46,848 bases of DNA from UBA1738 sp045580145 (GTDB lineage Bacteria; Bacillota; Clostridia; UBA1381), in assembly GCA_045580145.1 (NCBI GenBank), contig JAZNNI010000024.1:1-46848 (forward strand), given 5' to 3'. This document shows positions 7,497 to 16,187 of the stretch, piece by piece (position 1 is the stretch's first letter; each line of letters begins with the position of its first letter). Made by a program: the position numbers and the translations under genes. Below the pieces are notes generated by a model. It saw only the letters and a program-made list of their open reading frames with translations. It was not told the DNA's origin and ran no database searches.

Positions 7497-8308
7497 TTGT
7501 ATTCCGACGGCAGCATACTGAGATGCTTTTTAAAACAGATGGTAAAGTATGCGGCGGAATTGAATCCGCATTCGGTCGCGATTTGTGTAACTGTCATTTT
7601 TCCGCTTTCGAGCAATTTTCTTGATGTGGCAATCCGATACATATTGATATAATCAGAGAAACACTTGTCAAAATTTTTGCGGAAGTTACGGCAAAAATAA
7701 CTTTGGTTATATGAAAGAGCCTCGGCGGTCTCTTTTGACGTTATATTTTCACTGTAGTGCTGTGCGATATACTCAAGTACCTTTTTACAAAAGACGGTAT
7801 TTTTTGTCTTTTTAACATTCTTGTCTATCAGAGAATTTTTTAAAAGGTATGAAAACATTAACGAAATGTATGCAGTTATTTCAATGTTTGTATAAGAATT
7901 ATCCTCTTCAAAGCTTTCTATAATGCTTGAAAAAAGTGTACGCAAATGCTCGCACTCCGGTGCATCTGAATTGATATGATTGGTTATATGCAGGGTTTCT
8001 CCCAAAAGATTTTCACAAACTGCAGTATCAAGTATGATTGAACAGTCAAAGCAAATACATTTGTGCGAATAACGATTGTTTTTATATGTCTTAATGGAAT
8101 GTACCTCCATAGGGTTTATAAAAATCATATCGCCGCTTTTTGCGTGATAAGATGTGTCATTGATGGTGACGTCGCAAGTCCCGTAGGTTATCAGCAAAAT
8201 TTCAAATTCCGAGTGATTATGCGCTTCGGTAGGACTTATACTGTCATCCTCAAAGCTTGTTGCTAAAGGGATTGACTTGTATCTTATTTTAAAAGAATCA
8301 TCAAGCAT
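7472..8308 (-). CDS. AraC family transcriptional regulator with cupin sensor domain
   Basis: A 278-aa regulator. Residues 15-100 look like the AraC-type cupin sensor domain (HNHSEFEILLITYG, then GDMIFINPMEVHS). The C-terminal 100 residues form the double helix-turn-helix: the first with ITSKETAEALSYNQSYFCRN and the second with VTQIATECGFNSAAYF, followed by P-x-E-Y-K-K. GGAGGA precedes the start, and a clear promoter lies upstream. The ligand is unknown; proteins of this shape usually bind sugars or other small metabolites and act on a neighbouring transport or catabolic gene. The spoVAD operon transcribed away from it is an unlikely target, so its regulon may lie elsewhere. Confidence 0.9.
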   Translation of the reverse strand: MLDDSFKIRYKSIPLATSFEDDSISPTEAHNHSEFEILLITYGTCDVTINDTSYHAKSGDMIFINPMEVHSIKTYKNNRYSHKCICFDCSIILDTAVCENLLGETLHITNHINSDAPECEHLRTLFSSIIESFEEDNSYTNIEITAYISLMFSYLLKNSLIDKNVKKTKNTVFCKKVLEYIAQHYSENITSKETAEALSYNQSYFCRNFRKNFDKCFSDYINMYRIATSRKLLESGKMTVTQIATECGFNSAAYFTICFKKHLSMLPSEYKKKTLSPN

Positions 8309-8329
8309 ATCATAATCCTCCTTTTTGAC

Positions 8330-8358
8330 AGTATACCATACACGACGTAAAAAGTCAA
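8330..8358 (-). promoter_or_regulatory. Promoter of the AraC-type regulator gene
   Basis: On the minus strand, TTGACT (8353-8358), a 17-base spacer and TATACT (8330-8335), ending 21 bases before the start codon. Confidence 0.75.
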
Positions 8359-8515
8359 TGCTCTTAAAAATATCAAAAGATTTATCTTTTCATTGGGAAT
8401 AAAAGTCAATATAGAGTGTTTATTTATTGGTTTGAATGAATATATGCCGACTCTTGAGTTCTTTCTCGCATAAAACTTGTTTTATTGATAAAAATATCAA
8501 AAAAGGAGTGATTTG

Positions 8516-9535
8516 ATGCGATTGGGAAAGCAGACAATACAATTTGAAATAATGGCAAATATAAAGCAAACGGCGGCAACTGTGGGTAAAAAAGAGGGCG
8601 AAGGACCGCTTGCAGATGATTTTGATGTGATTTTAGAGGACGATTATTATGGTGAGAAGTCGTGGGAAAAGGCGGAAAGTAAATTACAGAAGGAGACGGC
8701 GCGGCTTGTTCTTGAAAAGTCGAATCTAAAAGAGCAGGATATAAATTTCGCTTTGGCGGGCGACCTTTTAAATCAGTGTGTGGGTGCGCATTATGCAATG
8801 CGCGAGCTTGATATCCCGTTTCTGGGGCTTTATGGGGCATGCTCTACTATGGCAGAGAGTATGATGATAGGAAGTATGTTAATCAGCGGAAATATGGCGG
8901 ATAAGGTGCTTTGTGTAACGTCAAGCCACTACTGCTCGGCAGAAAAGCAATATAGGTATCCGCTTGAATATGGTGGACAGCGTGCACCATCTGCACAGTG
9001 GACGGTAACAGGCTCGGGAGCTGCAGTGCTTGAAAAAGGAGGAGAAGGACCATATATACATTCGGTTACGACGGGGAAAGTTATAGATATGGGCATAAGC
9101 GATGTTAATAATATGGGAGCGGCTATGGCGCCTGCGGCAGCAGATACACTTACTGCACTTTTTAATGATACAGGAACAAAGCCTGAAGATTATGATGCGA
9201 TAATAACAGGTGATTTGGGTGTTGTCGGCTCGGATGTTTTCTGCGAGCTTATGGATAAAAAAGGGTTTAATATTTATCCTATGCATAAGGATTGCGGAAA
9301 AATGATTTTCAATATAAAGGAGCAGGATGTCCATGCGGGAGGAAGCGGATGCGGATGTTGCGGAAGTGTTTTTTGCGGACATATTTTTAAGGAACTTAAG
9401 CGGGGAAATATAAAACGTATAATATTGATGGCGACGGGTGCGCTTATGAATCCTATGACGATTTTTCAGGGCGAAACAATCCCTGCTATTGCGCACGCGC
9501 TTGTTATAAGCACGGATAAAGAGACGTTTTTCTGA
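8516..9535 (+). CDS. spoVAD: Stage V sporulation protein AD
   Basis: SpoVAD is part of the SpoVA channel that moves dipicolinic acid into the forespore and out again at germination; it has a thiolase-like fold and binds dipicolinate. The 339-aa protein matches the family along its whole length: RLGKQTI start, EGPLADDFD, LAGDLLNQ, GLYGACSTMAES, RYPLEYGGQR, TVTGSGAAVLE, MGAAMAPAAADT, DCGKMIF, HAGGSGCGC and ATGALMNP. GGAG lies 7 bases before ATG 8516; TTG 8513 in the same frame is a less likely alternative. spoVAC, which normally precedes it, is absent here. I found no sigma-G promoter that I trust in 8309-8515. Confidence 0.95.
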   Translation: MRLGKQTIQFEIMANIKQTAATVGKKEGEGPLADDFDVILEDDYYGEKSWEKAESKLQKETARLVLEKSNLKEQDINFALAGDLLNQCVGAHYAMRELDIPFLGLYGACSTMAESMMIGSMLISGNMADKVLCVTSSHYCSAEKQYRYPLEYGGQRAPSAQWTVTGSGAAVLEKGGEGPYIHSVTTGKVIDMGISDVNNMGAAMAPAAADTLTALFNDTGTKPEDYDAIITGDLGVVGSDVFCELMDKKGFNIYPMHKDCGKMIFNIKEQDVHAGGSGCGCCGSVFCGHIFKELKRGNIKRIILMATGALMNPMTIFQGETIPAIAHALVISTDKETFF

Positions 9536-9550
9536 TATATAGGAGGATAT

Positions 9551-9907
9551 ATGGAATATTTAAAGGCATTTGTTGTTGGTGGACTTATTTGTGTTGTAGG
9601 ACAGATTTTAATTGATAAAACTAAGCTGACTCCGGCGAGGATTTTAGTGTCTTTTGTAGTGTCAGGTGTTTTTCTGCAGCTTTTAGGATTATACGAGCCT
9701 CTTGTAGATTTTGCAAAGGCAGGAGCAACTGTTCCCTTGACAGGATTTGGATATAATCTTTGCAAGGGAATGGAAAAAGCTGTAAGTGAAAACGGGTTTA
9801 TGGGCATATTCACAGGCGCGTTCACCGCAGCTGCGGCAGGACTATGTGCGGCTTGTGTGTTTGGATTTTTGGCAGCTGTGATATTTAAACCAAAGCCGAA
9901 AAGCTGA
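9551..9907 (+). CDS. spoVAE: Stage V sporulation protein AE
   Basis: A 118-aa integral membrane protein of the SpoVAE (AEb) type, a small component of the dipicolinate channel in the spore inner membrane. It has several hydrophobic segments, the typical opening FVVGGLICVVGQILID with the Gly-Gly and Gln, GAGATVPLTGFG-like wording (here KAGATVPLTGFGYNL) and GFMGIFTGAFTAAAAG. It follows spoVAD by 15 bases with AGGAGG before the start, and is followed by a strong terminator, so spoVAD-spoVAE is a two-gene unit. Confidence 0.93.
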   Translation: MEYLKAFVVGGLICVVGQILIDKTKLTPARILVSFVVSGVFLQLLGLYEPLVDFAKAGATVPLTGFGYNLCKGMEKAVSENGFMGIFTGAFTAAAAGLCAACVFGFLAAVIFKPKPKS

Positions 9908-9919
9908 TAAATTTTGTTT

Positions 9920-9945
9920 GGACGGTTCGGACCGTCCTTTATTTT
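9920..9945 (+). terminator. Intrinsic terminator after spoVAE
   Basis: A perfect GGACGGT/ACCGTCC stem (9920-9926 with 9931-9937) with a 4-base loop, followed by TTTATTTTTT. Confidence 0.9.
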
Positions 9946-9966
9946 TTAAATAACTACCGAAAATAT

Positions 9967-9995
9967 TTGACTATTTTGCAATATTATGGTACAAT
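9967..9995 (+). promoter_or_regulatory. Promoter of the sodium symporter gene
   Basis: TTGACT (9967-9972), 17-base spacer, TACAAT (9990-9995), about 40 bases before the start codon. Confidence 0.75.
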
Positions 9996-10036
9996 AAAAG
10001 CTATATTGAAAAAAATTAAAAGTGAGGTAAAACAAT

Positions 10037-11551
10037 ATGGAAGTATTAGCATTTGTACTTTATTTCGTTGCAATGCTTGCGATTGGAGTTTACTTTTTCG
10101 TAAAATCCAAGAATGCAGGCGGTGAGAAAGAGTATTTTTTGGGTGGAAGAGCGATGGGGCCTTGGGTAACAGCAATGAGTGCTCAGGCATCAGATATGAG
10201 TGCATGGCTTCTGATGGGACTGCCGGGAAGTATTCTTGCATTTGGTCTTGGCCAGGCATGGATTGGTATTGGTCTTGCAATCGGTACTGCTCTTAACTGG
10301 ATTTTAGTCGCAAAAAGACTTCGTAAGTTCTCGAAGGCAGCGGGAGATTCGATCACTATGCCGCAGTATCTTACAAACAGATTTGCGTCGAAGAGCTCGG
10401 CACTTAAGATTATCTGCGCAATAGTATTCCTGATAAGCTTTACAATATATGTAGCATCTGCTTTTTCGGCTGGTGCTCAGGTATTTACACAGCTTTTCCC
10501 AAGTCTTGACAGAGCTCTTGCTATGATTATATTTGCGGCAATTATCCTTGTATACACATTTCTTGGCGGATATAAGGCTGTTTGTTGGACAGACTTTTTT
10601 CAGGGACTTTTGATGCTTGCAGCACTTTTAGCTGTTCCGATTATGCTTGTAGCGAGCGGAAATAGAGATGCGGCACTCCTGGGCGAAGCTGTAACAGGTG
10701 CTGATGGCACAACATACAGCTTTATTACAACCTTATTTTCTGCATCACCTAAGGAGGTTATCTCTGGTCTTGCATGGGGTCTGGGATACTTTGGTATGCC
10801 ACATATTATCGTAAGATTTATGTCGATTGAAAAGCCAAGTATGGTTAAAAAGTCAGCAACTATTGCTATAATATGGGTAACCATTACTCTTGGCGCAGCA
10901 ATACTTATGGCTTACTATGGAAGAATGTTCTTGTGGAATGGCGGAGAGTCATTCGCAGCAAATCTTCTTTCAGCAGGACAGCAGGAACTTATCTTTGTAA
11001 AACTTACAAGATATATGTTCCCGGCATTTATTGCAGGAATTCTGCTTGCAGCAATTATTGCGGCATCTATGTCAACTGCTGACTCACAGCTTTTAGTTGC
11101 ATCTTCATCATTCACAAGCGATATCTACAAGCCGTTGATAAGAAAACAGGCATCAGATAAAGAAGTATTGTGGGTAGGAAGACTTGTTGTTGTTATCGTT
11201 TCAATTATCGCTTACTTTATTGCATCAGGTGGTGAAGGGGCAGCGCAGATTATGAATCTCGTATCAAATGCGTGGGCACTTTTTGGTGCAGCATTCGGAC
11301 CGGTTATAATTCTCTCATTGTTCTGGAAGAGATTTACATATAAAGGTGCCGTTGCAGGTATTGTTGCAGGTGCGATTGTTGATATTGTATGGTTTATCTA
11401 CCTAACCGCAACTACCGGAATTTATGAGATTATTCCGGGGTTTGTGGCTGGTCTTTTGGTTGCTGTCATTGTGACTTTGATTGATAAGGCTCCGTCTGAA
11501 GAAATAAACGCAATTTATACACGTGCAACCGATGACACAATTGATGACTAA
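10037..11551 (+). CDS. putP: Sodium/proline symporter (PutP-type, sodium:solute symporter family)
   Basis: A 504-aa membrane protein of the sodium:solute symporter family, closest in wording to PutP, which takes up proline with sodium. It has about 13 hydrophobic segments. Hallmarks: EYFLGGRAMGPWVTAMSAQA near residue 35-54, SDMSAWLLMGLPG, the TYLGG-like FLGGYKAVCWTDFFQG stretch (about 176-191), and MSTADSQLLVASSSFTSD (about 345-362), which holds the sodium-site Ser/Thr residues. It has its own promoter, and the next gene has another, so it is probably monocistronic. Substrate assignment to proline is by similarity only; related members carry other solutes. Confidence 0.88.
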   Translation: MEVLAFVLYFVAMLAIGVYFFVKSKNAGGEKEYFLGGRAMGPWVTAMSAQASDMSAWLLMGLPGSILAFGLGQAWIGIGLAIGTALNWILVAKRLRKFSKAAGDSITMPQYLTNRFASKSSALKIICAIVFLISFTIYVASAFSAGAQVFTQLFPSLDRALAMIIFAAIILVYTFLGGYKAVCWTDFFQGLLMLAALLAVPIMLVASGNRDAALLGEAVTGADGTTYSFITTLFSASPKEVISGLAWGLGYFGMPHIIVRFMSIEKPSMVKKSATIAIIWVTITLGAAILMAYYGRMFLWNGGESFAANLLSAGQQELIFVKLTRYMFPAFIAGILLAAIIAASMSTADSQLLVASSSFTSDIYKPLIRKQASDKEVLWVGRLVVVIVSIIAYFIASGGEGAAQIMNLVSNAWALFGAAFGPVIILSLFWKRFTYKGAVAGIVAGAIVDIVWFIYLTATTGIYEIIPGFVAGLLVAVIVTLIDKAPSEEINAIYTRATDDTIDD

Positions 11552-11579
11552 TTTAAAATAGTCAAAATTCATAAAAATA

Positions 11580-11608
11580 TTGAAATTTTGTAAATAATGT
11601 GATATAAT
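11580..11608 (+). promoter_or_regulatory. Promoter of the amino acid ABC transporter
   Basis: TTGAAA (11580-11585), a 17-base spacer and TATAAT (11603-11608), 34 bases before the start codon of the binding-protein gene. Confidence 0.8.
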
Positions 11609-11642
11609 AAATTTATTATTGAATTATTGGAGGACGAAAAAT

Positions 11643-12407
11643 ATGAAAAAGTTTGTTAAATTAACAGCTCTTTTTGCGGCAGCTGTTATGTCAGTAGCTT
11701 GCCTTGCATCATGCGGAGGAACAAAGAAAGCAGATTATGTTATTGCAACAGATAAGGCTTTTAACCCATTTGAATTTGAAGATGCACAGGGCAATATTGT
11801 TGGTATTGATATGGATATTTTAAAGGCGATTGCAGAGGATCAGGGATTTACATATGATCTTCAGTATATTGGATGGGATGCAGCAATTGCAGCTTGTCAG
11901 GCAGGTCAGGCTGATGGTATGATTGCAGGTGCGTCAATTACTGATGACAGAAAAGCATCGGGCTGGATTTTCTCAAATGGATACTATGATGCAACACAGG
12001 GAATGGCAGTAGCTGAAGATTCTGATATTGAGGGATTTGAAGATTTAGAAGGAAAGAAAGTTGCAGTTAAGAATGGTACAATGAGCAATACTTATGCTGA
12101 AAGCATCAAGAATGAGTACGGCTTTGAGGTTGTAACATTCTCGACATCAGATGATATGTACCAGGCAGTTATGGGTGGACAGATAGATGCTTGCTTTGAT
12201 GATACACCAGTTTTAAAGTACAAAATCAAAGCAGGAGATCTTGAGATGAAGTTTGTTGAAGGCACAGAAAATAGTCCTGCACAGTACGGATTTGCTATCT
12301 TTGATGCTGAAAAGCAGGAACTTGTTGACAAGTTTAATACAGGTCTTGAAAACATCAAGGCAAACGGAAAATACGACGAAATTATCGCAAGATACCTTGG
12401 TGAATAA
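11643..12407 (+). CDS. Polar amino acid ABC transporter substrate-binding lipoprotein
   Basis: A 254-aa extracellular binding protein tethered by lipid. The signal peptide (MKKFVKLTALFAAAVMSVAC) runs into a lipobox around L-A-S-C, with Cys at about residue 24. The mature part follows the family-3 solute-binding fold: FNPFEFEDAQGNIVGIDMDI, then A-G-A-S-I-T-D-D-R, GKKVAVKNGT and A-V-M-G-G-Q-I-D-A. This family binds glutamine, cystine, histidine, arginine and similar amino acids; which one is unclear. ATG 11643 is chosen because GGAGGA lies 8 bases upstream and it begins the signal peptide; a frame extension to TTG 11619 would bury it. It heads an operon with the permease and ATPase. Confidence 0.93.
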   Translation: MKKFVKLTALFAAAVMSVACLASCGGTKKADYVIATDKAFNPFEFEDAQGNIVGIDMDILKAIAEDQGFTYDLQYIGWDAAIAACQAGQADGMIAGASITDDRKASGWIFSNGYYDATQGMAVAEDSDIEGFEDLEGKKVAVKNGTMSNTYAESIKNEYGFEVVTFSTSDDMYQAVMGGQIDACFDDTPVLKYKIKAGDLEMKFVEGTENSPAQYGFAIFDAEKQELVDKFNTGLENIKANGKYDEIIARYLGE

Positions 12408-12430
12408 TATAGTTAAACTACAATTAACTG

Positions 12431-12458
12431 TAAGGGCATTGGGTTTCCGATGCCCTTA
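12431..12458 (+). other. Intercistronic hairpin between binding protein and permease
   Basis: A 12-bp stem (12431-12442 with 12447-12458, one G-T pair) and a 4-base loop in the 78-base gap after the binding-protein gene. No T run follows, so it is more likely to protect the 3' end of the upstream message or partly attenuate transcription than to terminate fully. This arrangement is a common way to make more binding protein than membrane components. Confidence 0.65.
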
Positions 12459-12485
12459 TGGAATGTATAGGAGGCTTTTTGCTCT

Positions 12486-13154
12486 ATGAGCCAAATTATA
12501 AACACATACAGCCCGCTTCTGCTTTCTGCTATGGGACAAACCCTACTACTCGCTCTTTTAGGACTGTTCTTCGGGTGTATTTTAGGAATATTTTTCGGTC
12601 TGGCGAGTGTTGTAGACAATAAAATAAGCAAGGCGATTGCTGCCGTTTATGTAAACTTAATCAGAGGGGTACCAATGATTGTTTTGGCATTTTTTGTGTA
12701 CTTTGGTGTGCCATACGGACTCAAAAGCATAGGTATGCCAATAGTATTTTCTGCGCTTCAGGCAGGAACGATCTGTCTTTCTTTAAATTGCGGTGCGTAT
12801 ATGTCTGAAATAATCCGCGCAGGCATACAGGCAATCGACCCGGGGCAGATGGAGGCTGCACGAAGTCTCGGACTTACATATTGGCGCTCAATGTTCCGTG
12901 TTGTTCTTCCACAGGCAATCAAAAATATGATTCCAAGTATAGTAAATCAGTTCATTATTACATTAAAAGACACCTCTATCCTGTCTGTTATCGGATTTCC
13001 GGAATTGGTTAATAAAGCACAAAATGTAATCTCTATAACATTTAAATCGTTCCAGGTTTGGACTATTGTTGCAGTGATGTACCTGGTTGTAATTCTGGCA
13101 CTCCAGCAGGTTGCAAATGCTTTGGAAAGGAGACTGAACCGTGGTAGGAGATAA
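12486..13154 (+). CDS. Amino acid ABC transporter permease
   Basis: A 222-aa inner-membrane permease of the HisM/GlnP type, expected to act as a homodimer. It has about five hydrophobic segments, an N-terminal YSPLLLSAMGQTLLLAL typical of the group, and the cytoplasmic EAA loop E-A-A-R-S-L-G-L (about 120-127) followed by FRVVLPQAIKNMIPS, which contacts the ATPase. The ribosome binding site AGGAGG lies 12 bases from ATG, longer than ideal. The 3' end overlaps the ATPase gene by 14 bases. Confidence 0.93.
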   Translation: MSQIINTYSPLLLSAMGQTLLLALLGLFFGCILGIFFGLASVVDNKISKAIAAVYVNLIRGVPMIVLAFFVYFGVPYGLKSIGMPIVFSALQAGTICLSLNCGAYMSEIIRAGIQAIDPGQMEAARSLGLTYWRSMFRVVLPQAIKNMIPSIVNQFIITLKDTSILSVIGFPELVNKAQNVISITFKSFQVWTIVAVMYLVVILALQQVANALERRLNRGRR

Positions 13155-13887
13155 TAAGAATGTAAAAATTCACGTTGATAACCTCAAAAAGAGCTTTGGA
13201 AACTTAAAGGTTTTAGACGGCATTTCTGTAGATATCTACGAGGGTGAAGTTGTTTGTGTTATCGGACCTTCCGGCTCGGGAAAATCGACTTTTTTAAGGT
13301 GCTTAAACAGGCTTGAAACAATTACAAGCGGTGAGGTTGTAGTTGACGGGTATCATATAGATGACAAAAAGATTAATATAAATAAGGTAAGAGAGAATAT
13401 AGGAATGGTTTTCCAGCATTTTAATCTTTTTGCAAATATGAATGTTCTTTCAAACCTTATGCTTGCTCCGGTTGACTTAAAAAAGGCAACTAAGGAAGAA
13501 GCAAAGGCGGAGGCAATGCGTCTTTTAGATAAAGTAGGTCTTACAGATAAGGCAGAAAACTATCCATCCCAGCTCTCTGGAGGACAAAAGCAGAGAGTTG
13601 CGATTGCGAGAGCACTTGCTATGAAGCCGGATATTATGCTCTTTGACGAGCCTACATCAGCTCTTGACCCTGAAATGGTGGGAGAAGTTCTTACTGTTAT
13701 GAAGGAGCTTGCAAGAGAAGGAATGACGATGATTTGCGTAACGCACGAAATGGGATTTGCCCGTGAAGTTGCAGACAGAGTTATCTTTATTGATGATGGA
13801 ATTATTATGGAGCAGGGAACACCCGATGAGATGTTTGGAAACCCTAAAAACCCGCGAACAATAGACTTTTTAAATAAGGTTTTATAA
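13141..13887 (+). CDS. Amino acid ABC transporter ATP-binding protein
   Basis: A 248-aa ATPase driving the importer. Motifs: Walker A GPSGSGKST (about 41-49), Q-loop FQHFNLF, signature LSGGQKQRVAIARALA (about 142-157), Walker B IMLFDEPTSALDPE and H-loop THEMGFA. It resembles GlnQ/HisP. The GTG start at 13141 lies inside the permease gene and has GGAAAGGAG 8 bases upstream, so overlap and coupling are likely. A terminator follows immediately, closing the three-gene operon. Confidence 0.95.
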   Translation: MVGDNKNVKIHVDNLKKSFGNLKVLDGISVDIYEGEVVCVIGPSGSGKSTFLRCLNRLETITSGEVVVDGYHIDDKKININKVRENIGMVFQHFNLFANMNVLSNLMLAPVDLKKATKEEAKAEAMRLLDKVGLTDKAENYPSQLSGGQKQRVAIARALAMKPDIMLFDEPTSALDPEMVGEVLTVMKELAREGMTMICVTHEMGFAREVADRVIFIDDGIIMEQGTPDEMFGNPKNPRTIDFLNKVL

Positions 13888-13888
13888 G

Positions 13889-13915
13889 AAAAAGGCGGAA
13901 GCATCCGTCTTTTTT
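13889..13915 (+). terminator. Terminator of the amino acid ABC operon
   Basis: An 11-bp stem with one G-T pair (13889-13899 with 13904-13914), loop AGCA, and a T run that forms part of the right arm. Confidence 0.85.
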
Positions 13916-13938
13916 CAGTACCAGATAAGGAGAAGTAT

Positions 13939-14634
13939 ATGGCACTATTTGCGATTGCAGACCTGCATCTGCCGCTTGGAATAGACAAACCTATGGATAT
14001 ATTCGGTAAAAAATGGGAAAACTATGTTGAGAGGCTTTTTGAAAATTGGCAAAGCATAGTAAAGCCCGAAGATACTGTAGTTTTGCCGGGTGATTTTTCG
14101 TGGGCGACATATCTTGAAGAAAGCAAGGCTGACTTTGATTTTTTAAACAACTTAAACGGCAGAAAGATACTGCTTAAGGGAAACCACGATTATTGGTGGA
14201 CAACTATGAATAAGCTTAAAGAATTCGTCAATAAAAACGGGTATGAAAATATAGAATTTTTGCAAAATAACAGCTTTGAATATAATGGGATTTCTATTTG
14301 CGGAAGTAGAGGCTGGAGCACTCCTATGGGAAAGATGAGCGAGGAAGACCAAAAAATCTACGACCGTGAAATCGGAAGGCTTGAGCTTTCAGTAAAGTCG
14401 GCAAAAAAACCCGACAACATTATCGTTTTTACACATTTTCCGCCAATCCTTAAAGATTATAGGGAAAATGCTATGGCAGATTTTTTGAAAAACCACAATA
14501 TAAAAAAATGCGTTTTCGGGCATATCCATTCGTCAGGAATAAAAAATGCATTTGAGGGCGAATTTGATGGAACTGAATATATGCTGGTATCCTGTGATTA
14601 TCGTGAATTTATGCCTGTTAAGATAGCTGATTGA
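13939..14634 (+). CDS. Calcineurin-like metallophosphoesterase
   Basis: A 231-aa phosphoesterase. The dimetal site motifs are all visible: IADLHLP (D-x-H, about 6-12), PGDFSWA (GD, about 52-58), KGNHDYWW (GNHD, about 80-87), a later His in FTHFPP, and FGHIHS (GHxH, about 189-194). It belongs to a branch of predicted phosphohydrolases common in Clostridia, recognisable by W-G-F-S/D-F-S-W near the GD motif. The substrate is unknown. AAGGAG precedes ATG by 7 bases. It follows the ABC-operon terminator by 24 bases; I see no strong promoter of its own, so readthrough is possible. Confidence 0.88.
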   Translation: MALFAIADLHLPLGIDKPMDIFGKKWENYVERLFENWQSIVKPEDTVVLPGDFSWATYLEESKADFDFLNNLNGRKILLKGNHDYWWTTMNKLKEFVNKNGYENIEFLQNNSFEYNGISICGSRGWSTPMGKMSEEDQKIYDREIGRLELSVKSAKKPDNIIVFTHFPPILKDYRENAMADFLKNHNIKKCVFGHIHSSGIKNAFEGEFDGTEYMLVSCDYREFMPVKIAD

Positions 14635-14675
14635 GAGCTAAATTTAGTGTTTTTTAATAAAAAGCTAAAATGCAC

Positions 14676-14703
14676 TTGAAATTTTGTATATTTATGATAT
14701 AAT
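14676..14703 (+). promoter_or_regulatory. Promoter of tig
   Basis: TTGAAA (14676-14681), 16-base spacer, TATAAT (14698-14703). The leader to the tig start is about 57 bases. No CtsR or CIRCE-like operator was recognised nearby. Confidence 0.75.
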
Positions 14704-14766
14704 ATTAAAGATGTAATAATGGCGTAATGTAGCGTCGTACAATTAGATGAGGAGGATTTAATAACT

Positions 14767-16101
14767 ATGGCTGTTAAATCAGAACAAGTAGAAAAAAATC
14801 TCGTAAAATTAACATTTGAAGTATCGGCGGAAGCATTCCGTGAGGCTATGAACAAGTCTTATGCAAAAAACGCAAAGAAGTATAGCGTACCGGGCTTCAG
14901 AAAGGGAAAAGTTCCAAGAAGTATTATTGAAAAATACTATACAGAAGCAGTATTTTATGATGATGCTATCAATGAAGTTTTACCGGAGGCTTATGAGGCA
15001 GCACTTAAGGAAGCAGAAATTGAAGCTGCAGCCCGCCCGGAAGTTGATGTTGAAGAAATCAAAAAGGGTGAACCTGTTGTATTTACAGCTTTGGTTACAA
15101 CAAAGCCTGAAGTAAATCTTGGTGAATATATAGGTTTAAAGGTTAATAAAATTGAACATAATGTAACTGACGAAGACGTCGAAAATGATATAAAGACTGC
15201 TCAGGCTAAAAATGCAAGACTTGTTCCGCAGGAAGAAGGTAAAGAGGCAGAAGCCGGAAACATTCTTACAATCGACTTTGCAGGTTCAGTTGACGGTGTT
15301 CCTTTTGAGGGCGGCACAGCAGAAGGCTATGAGCTTGAGCTTGGTTCAAACACATTTATTCCTGGCTTTGAAGATCAGCTTATCGGCAAAAAGATTGGAG
15401 AGGATGTTGACGTAAACGTTACCTTCCCTGAAGAGTATCATGCTCCTGATTTAGCAGGAAAGCCGGCTTTGTTCAAGGTTAAGATTCACGAAATCAAGGT
15501 AAGAGAGTTACCTGAGCTTGATGATGATTTTGCATCAGAAGTAAGCGAATTTGAGACAATGGATGAATACAGAAACTCTGTTCGTGAAAGACTTGAAAAG
15601 GTTGCAGCTGACAAGGTTAAGACTGAAACTGAAAATGCAGTAATTGAAAAAGCGGTTGAAGTTTGTGAAGTTGAGATCCCTGAGGCTATGATTAAGGACC
15701 AGACTGACAGGATGCTTTCTGATTTTGCTCAGAGACTTCAGTATCAGGGTATGGACATCAATATGTATATGCAGTATACAGGCTCAAACATTGAAGCTAT
15801 GAAGGAAAGCTTTAAGCCACAGGCAGAAAAGCAGCTCAAGGTTTCTTTGGTATTGGAAGCAATTTCAAAGGCTGAGGGTATCTGTGTTACTGACGAAGAA
15901 GTTAACGATAGAATTGCTGAGATGGCAAAGCAGTACAATATGGAAGCTGATAAGCTTAAAGAGCTTATGCAGGAATCTGATATTGCAGGACTTAAGGATG
16001 AGCTTGCGATGAACAAGGTTGTAGATATGCTTGTTAACAAGGCAAAGATTTCTAAGCCAAGAGGCAGAAAGCCAAAGGCTGAAACTGCAGATAAAGAATA
16101 A
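14767..16101 (+). CDS. tig: Trigger factor
   Basis: A ribosome-bound chaperone and peptidyl-prolyl isomerase that meets nascent chains at the exit tunnel. The 444-aa length is normal. The N-terminal domain carries the ribosome-docking signature GFRKGKVPR (about 40-48). An FKBP-type isomerase domain follows (about 155-245; DFAGSVDGVPFEGG, then GSNTFIPGFEDQLIG), then the long helical C-terminal domain. It ends in a basic tail (KPRGRKPKAE) of the kind seen in Clostridia. GAGGAGG precedes ATG. The tig-clpP-clpX order is the classical one, linking folding and proteolysis. Confidence 0.96.
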   Translation: MAVKSEQVEKNLVKLTFEVSAEAFREAMNKSYAKNAKKYSVPGFRKGKVPRSIIEKYYTEAVFYDDAINEVLPEAYEAALKEAEIEAAARPEVDVEEIKKGEPVVFTALVTTKPEVNLGEYIGLKVNKIEHNVTDEDVENDIKTAQAKNARLVPQEEGKEAEAGNILTIDFAGSVDGVPFEGGTAEGYELELGSNTFIPGFEDQLIGKKIGEDVDVNVTFPEEYHAPDLAGKPALFKVKIHEIKVRELPELDDDFASEVSEFETMDEYRNSVRERLEKVAADKVKTETENAVIEKAVEVCEVEIPEAMIKDQTDRMLSDFAQRLQYQGMDINMYMQYTGSNIEAMKESFKPQAEKQLKVSLVLEAISKAEGICVTDEEVNDRIAEMAKQYNMEADKLKELMQESDIAGLKDELAMNKVVDMLVNKAKISKPRGRKPKAETADKE

Positions 16102-16112
16102 GTAAACAATAT

Positions 16113-16151
16113 TTCTGCCTTATCCTCTCACAGATAAGGCAGAACCTTTTT
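16113..16151 (+). terminator. Strong hairpin between tig and clpP
   Basis: A 12-bp perfect stem (16113-16124 with 16133-16144) with an 8-base loop, followed by CCTTTTT. It should terminate or strongly attenuate tig transcription. No clear clpP promoter was found after it, so partial readthrough may set the tig to clpP ratio. Confidence 0.75.
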
Positions 16152-16187
16152 AAAAAAGTATGTGAGAAGAAAGGCTATGGTGAAACT

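Noticed and set aside
7472..8308. AraC regulator as controller of spoVAD
   Set aside because: It is divergent from spoVAD, but spoVA genes are normally controlled by sigma-G and SpoVT, and no AraC-type paired sites were seen.
8424..8515. A sigma-G promoter for spoVAD
   Set aside because: TGAATGAA and TGAATATA match the -35, but the only -10-like CATAAAA is about 25-30 bases away, too far.
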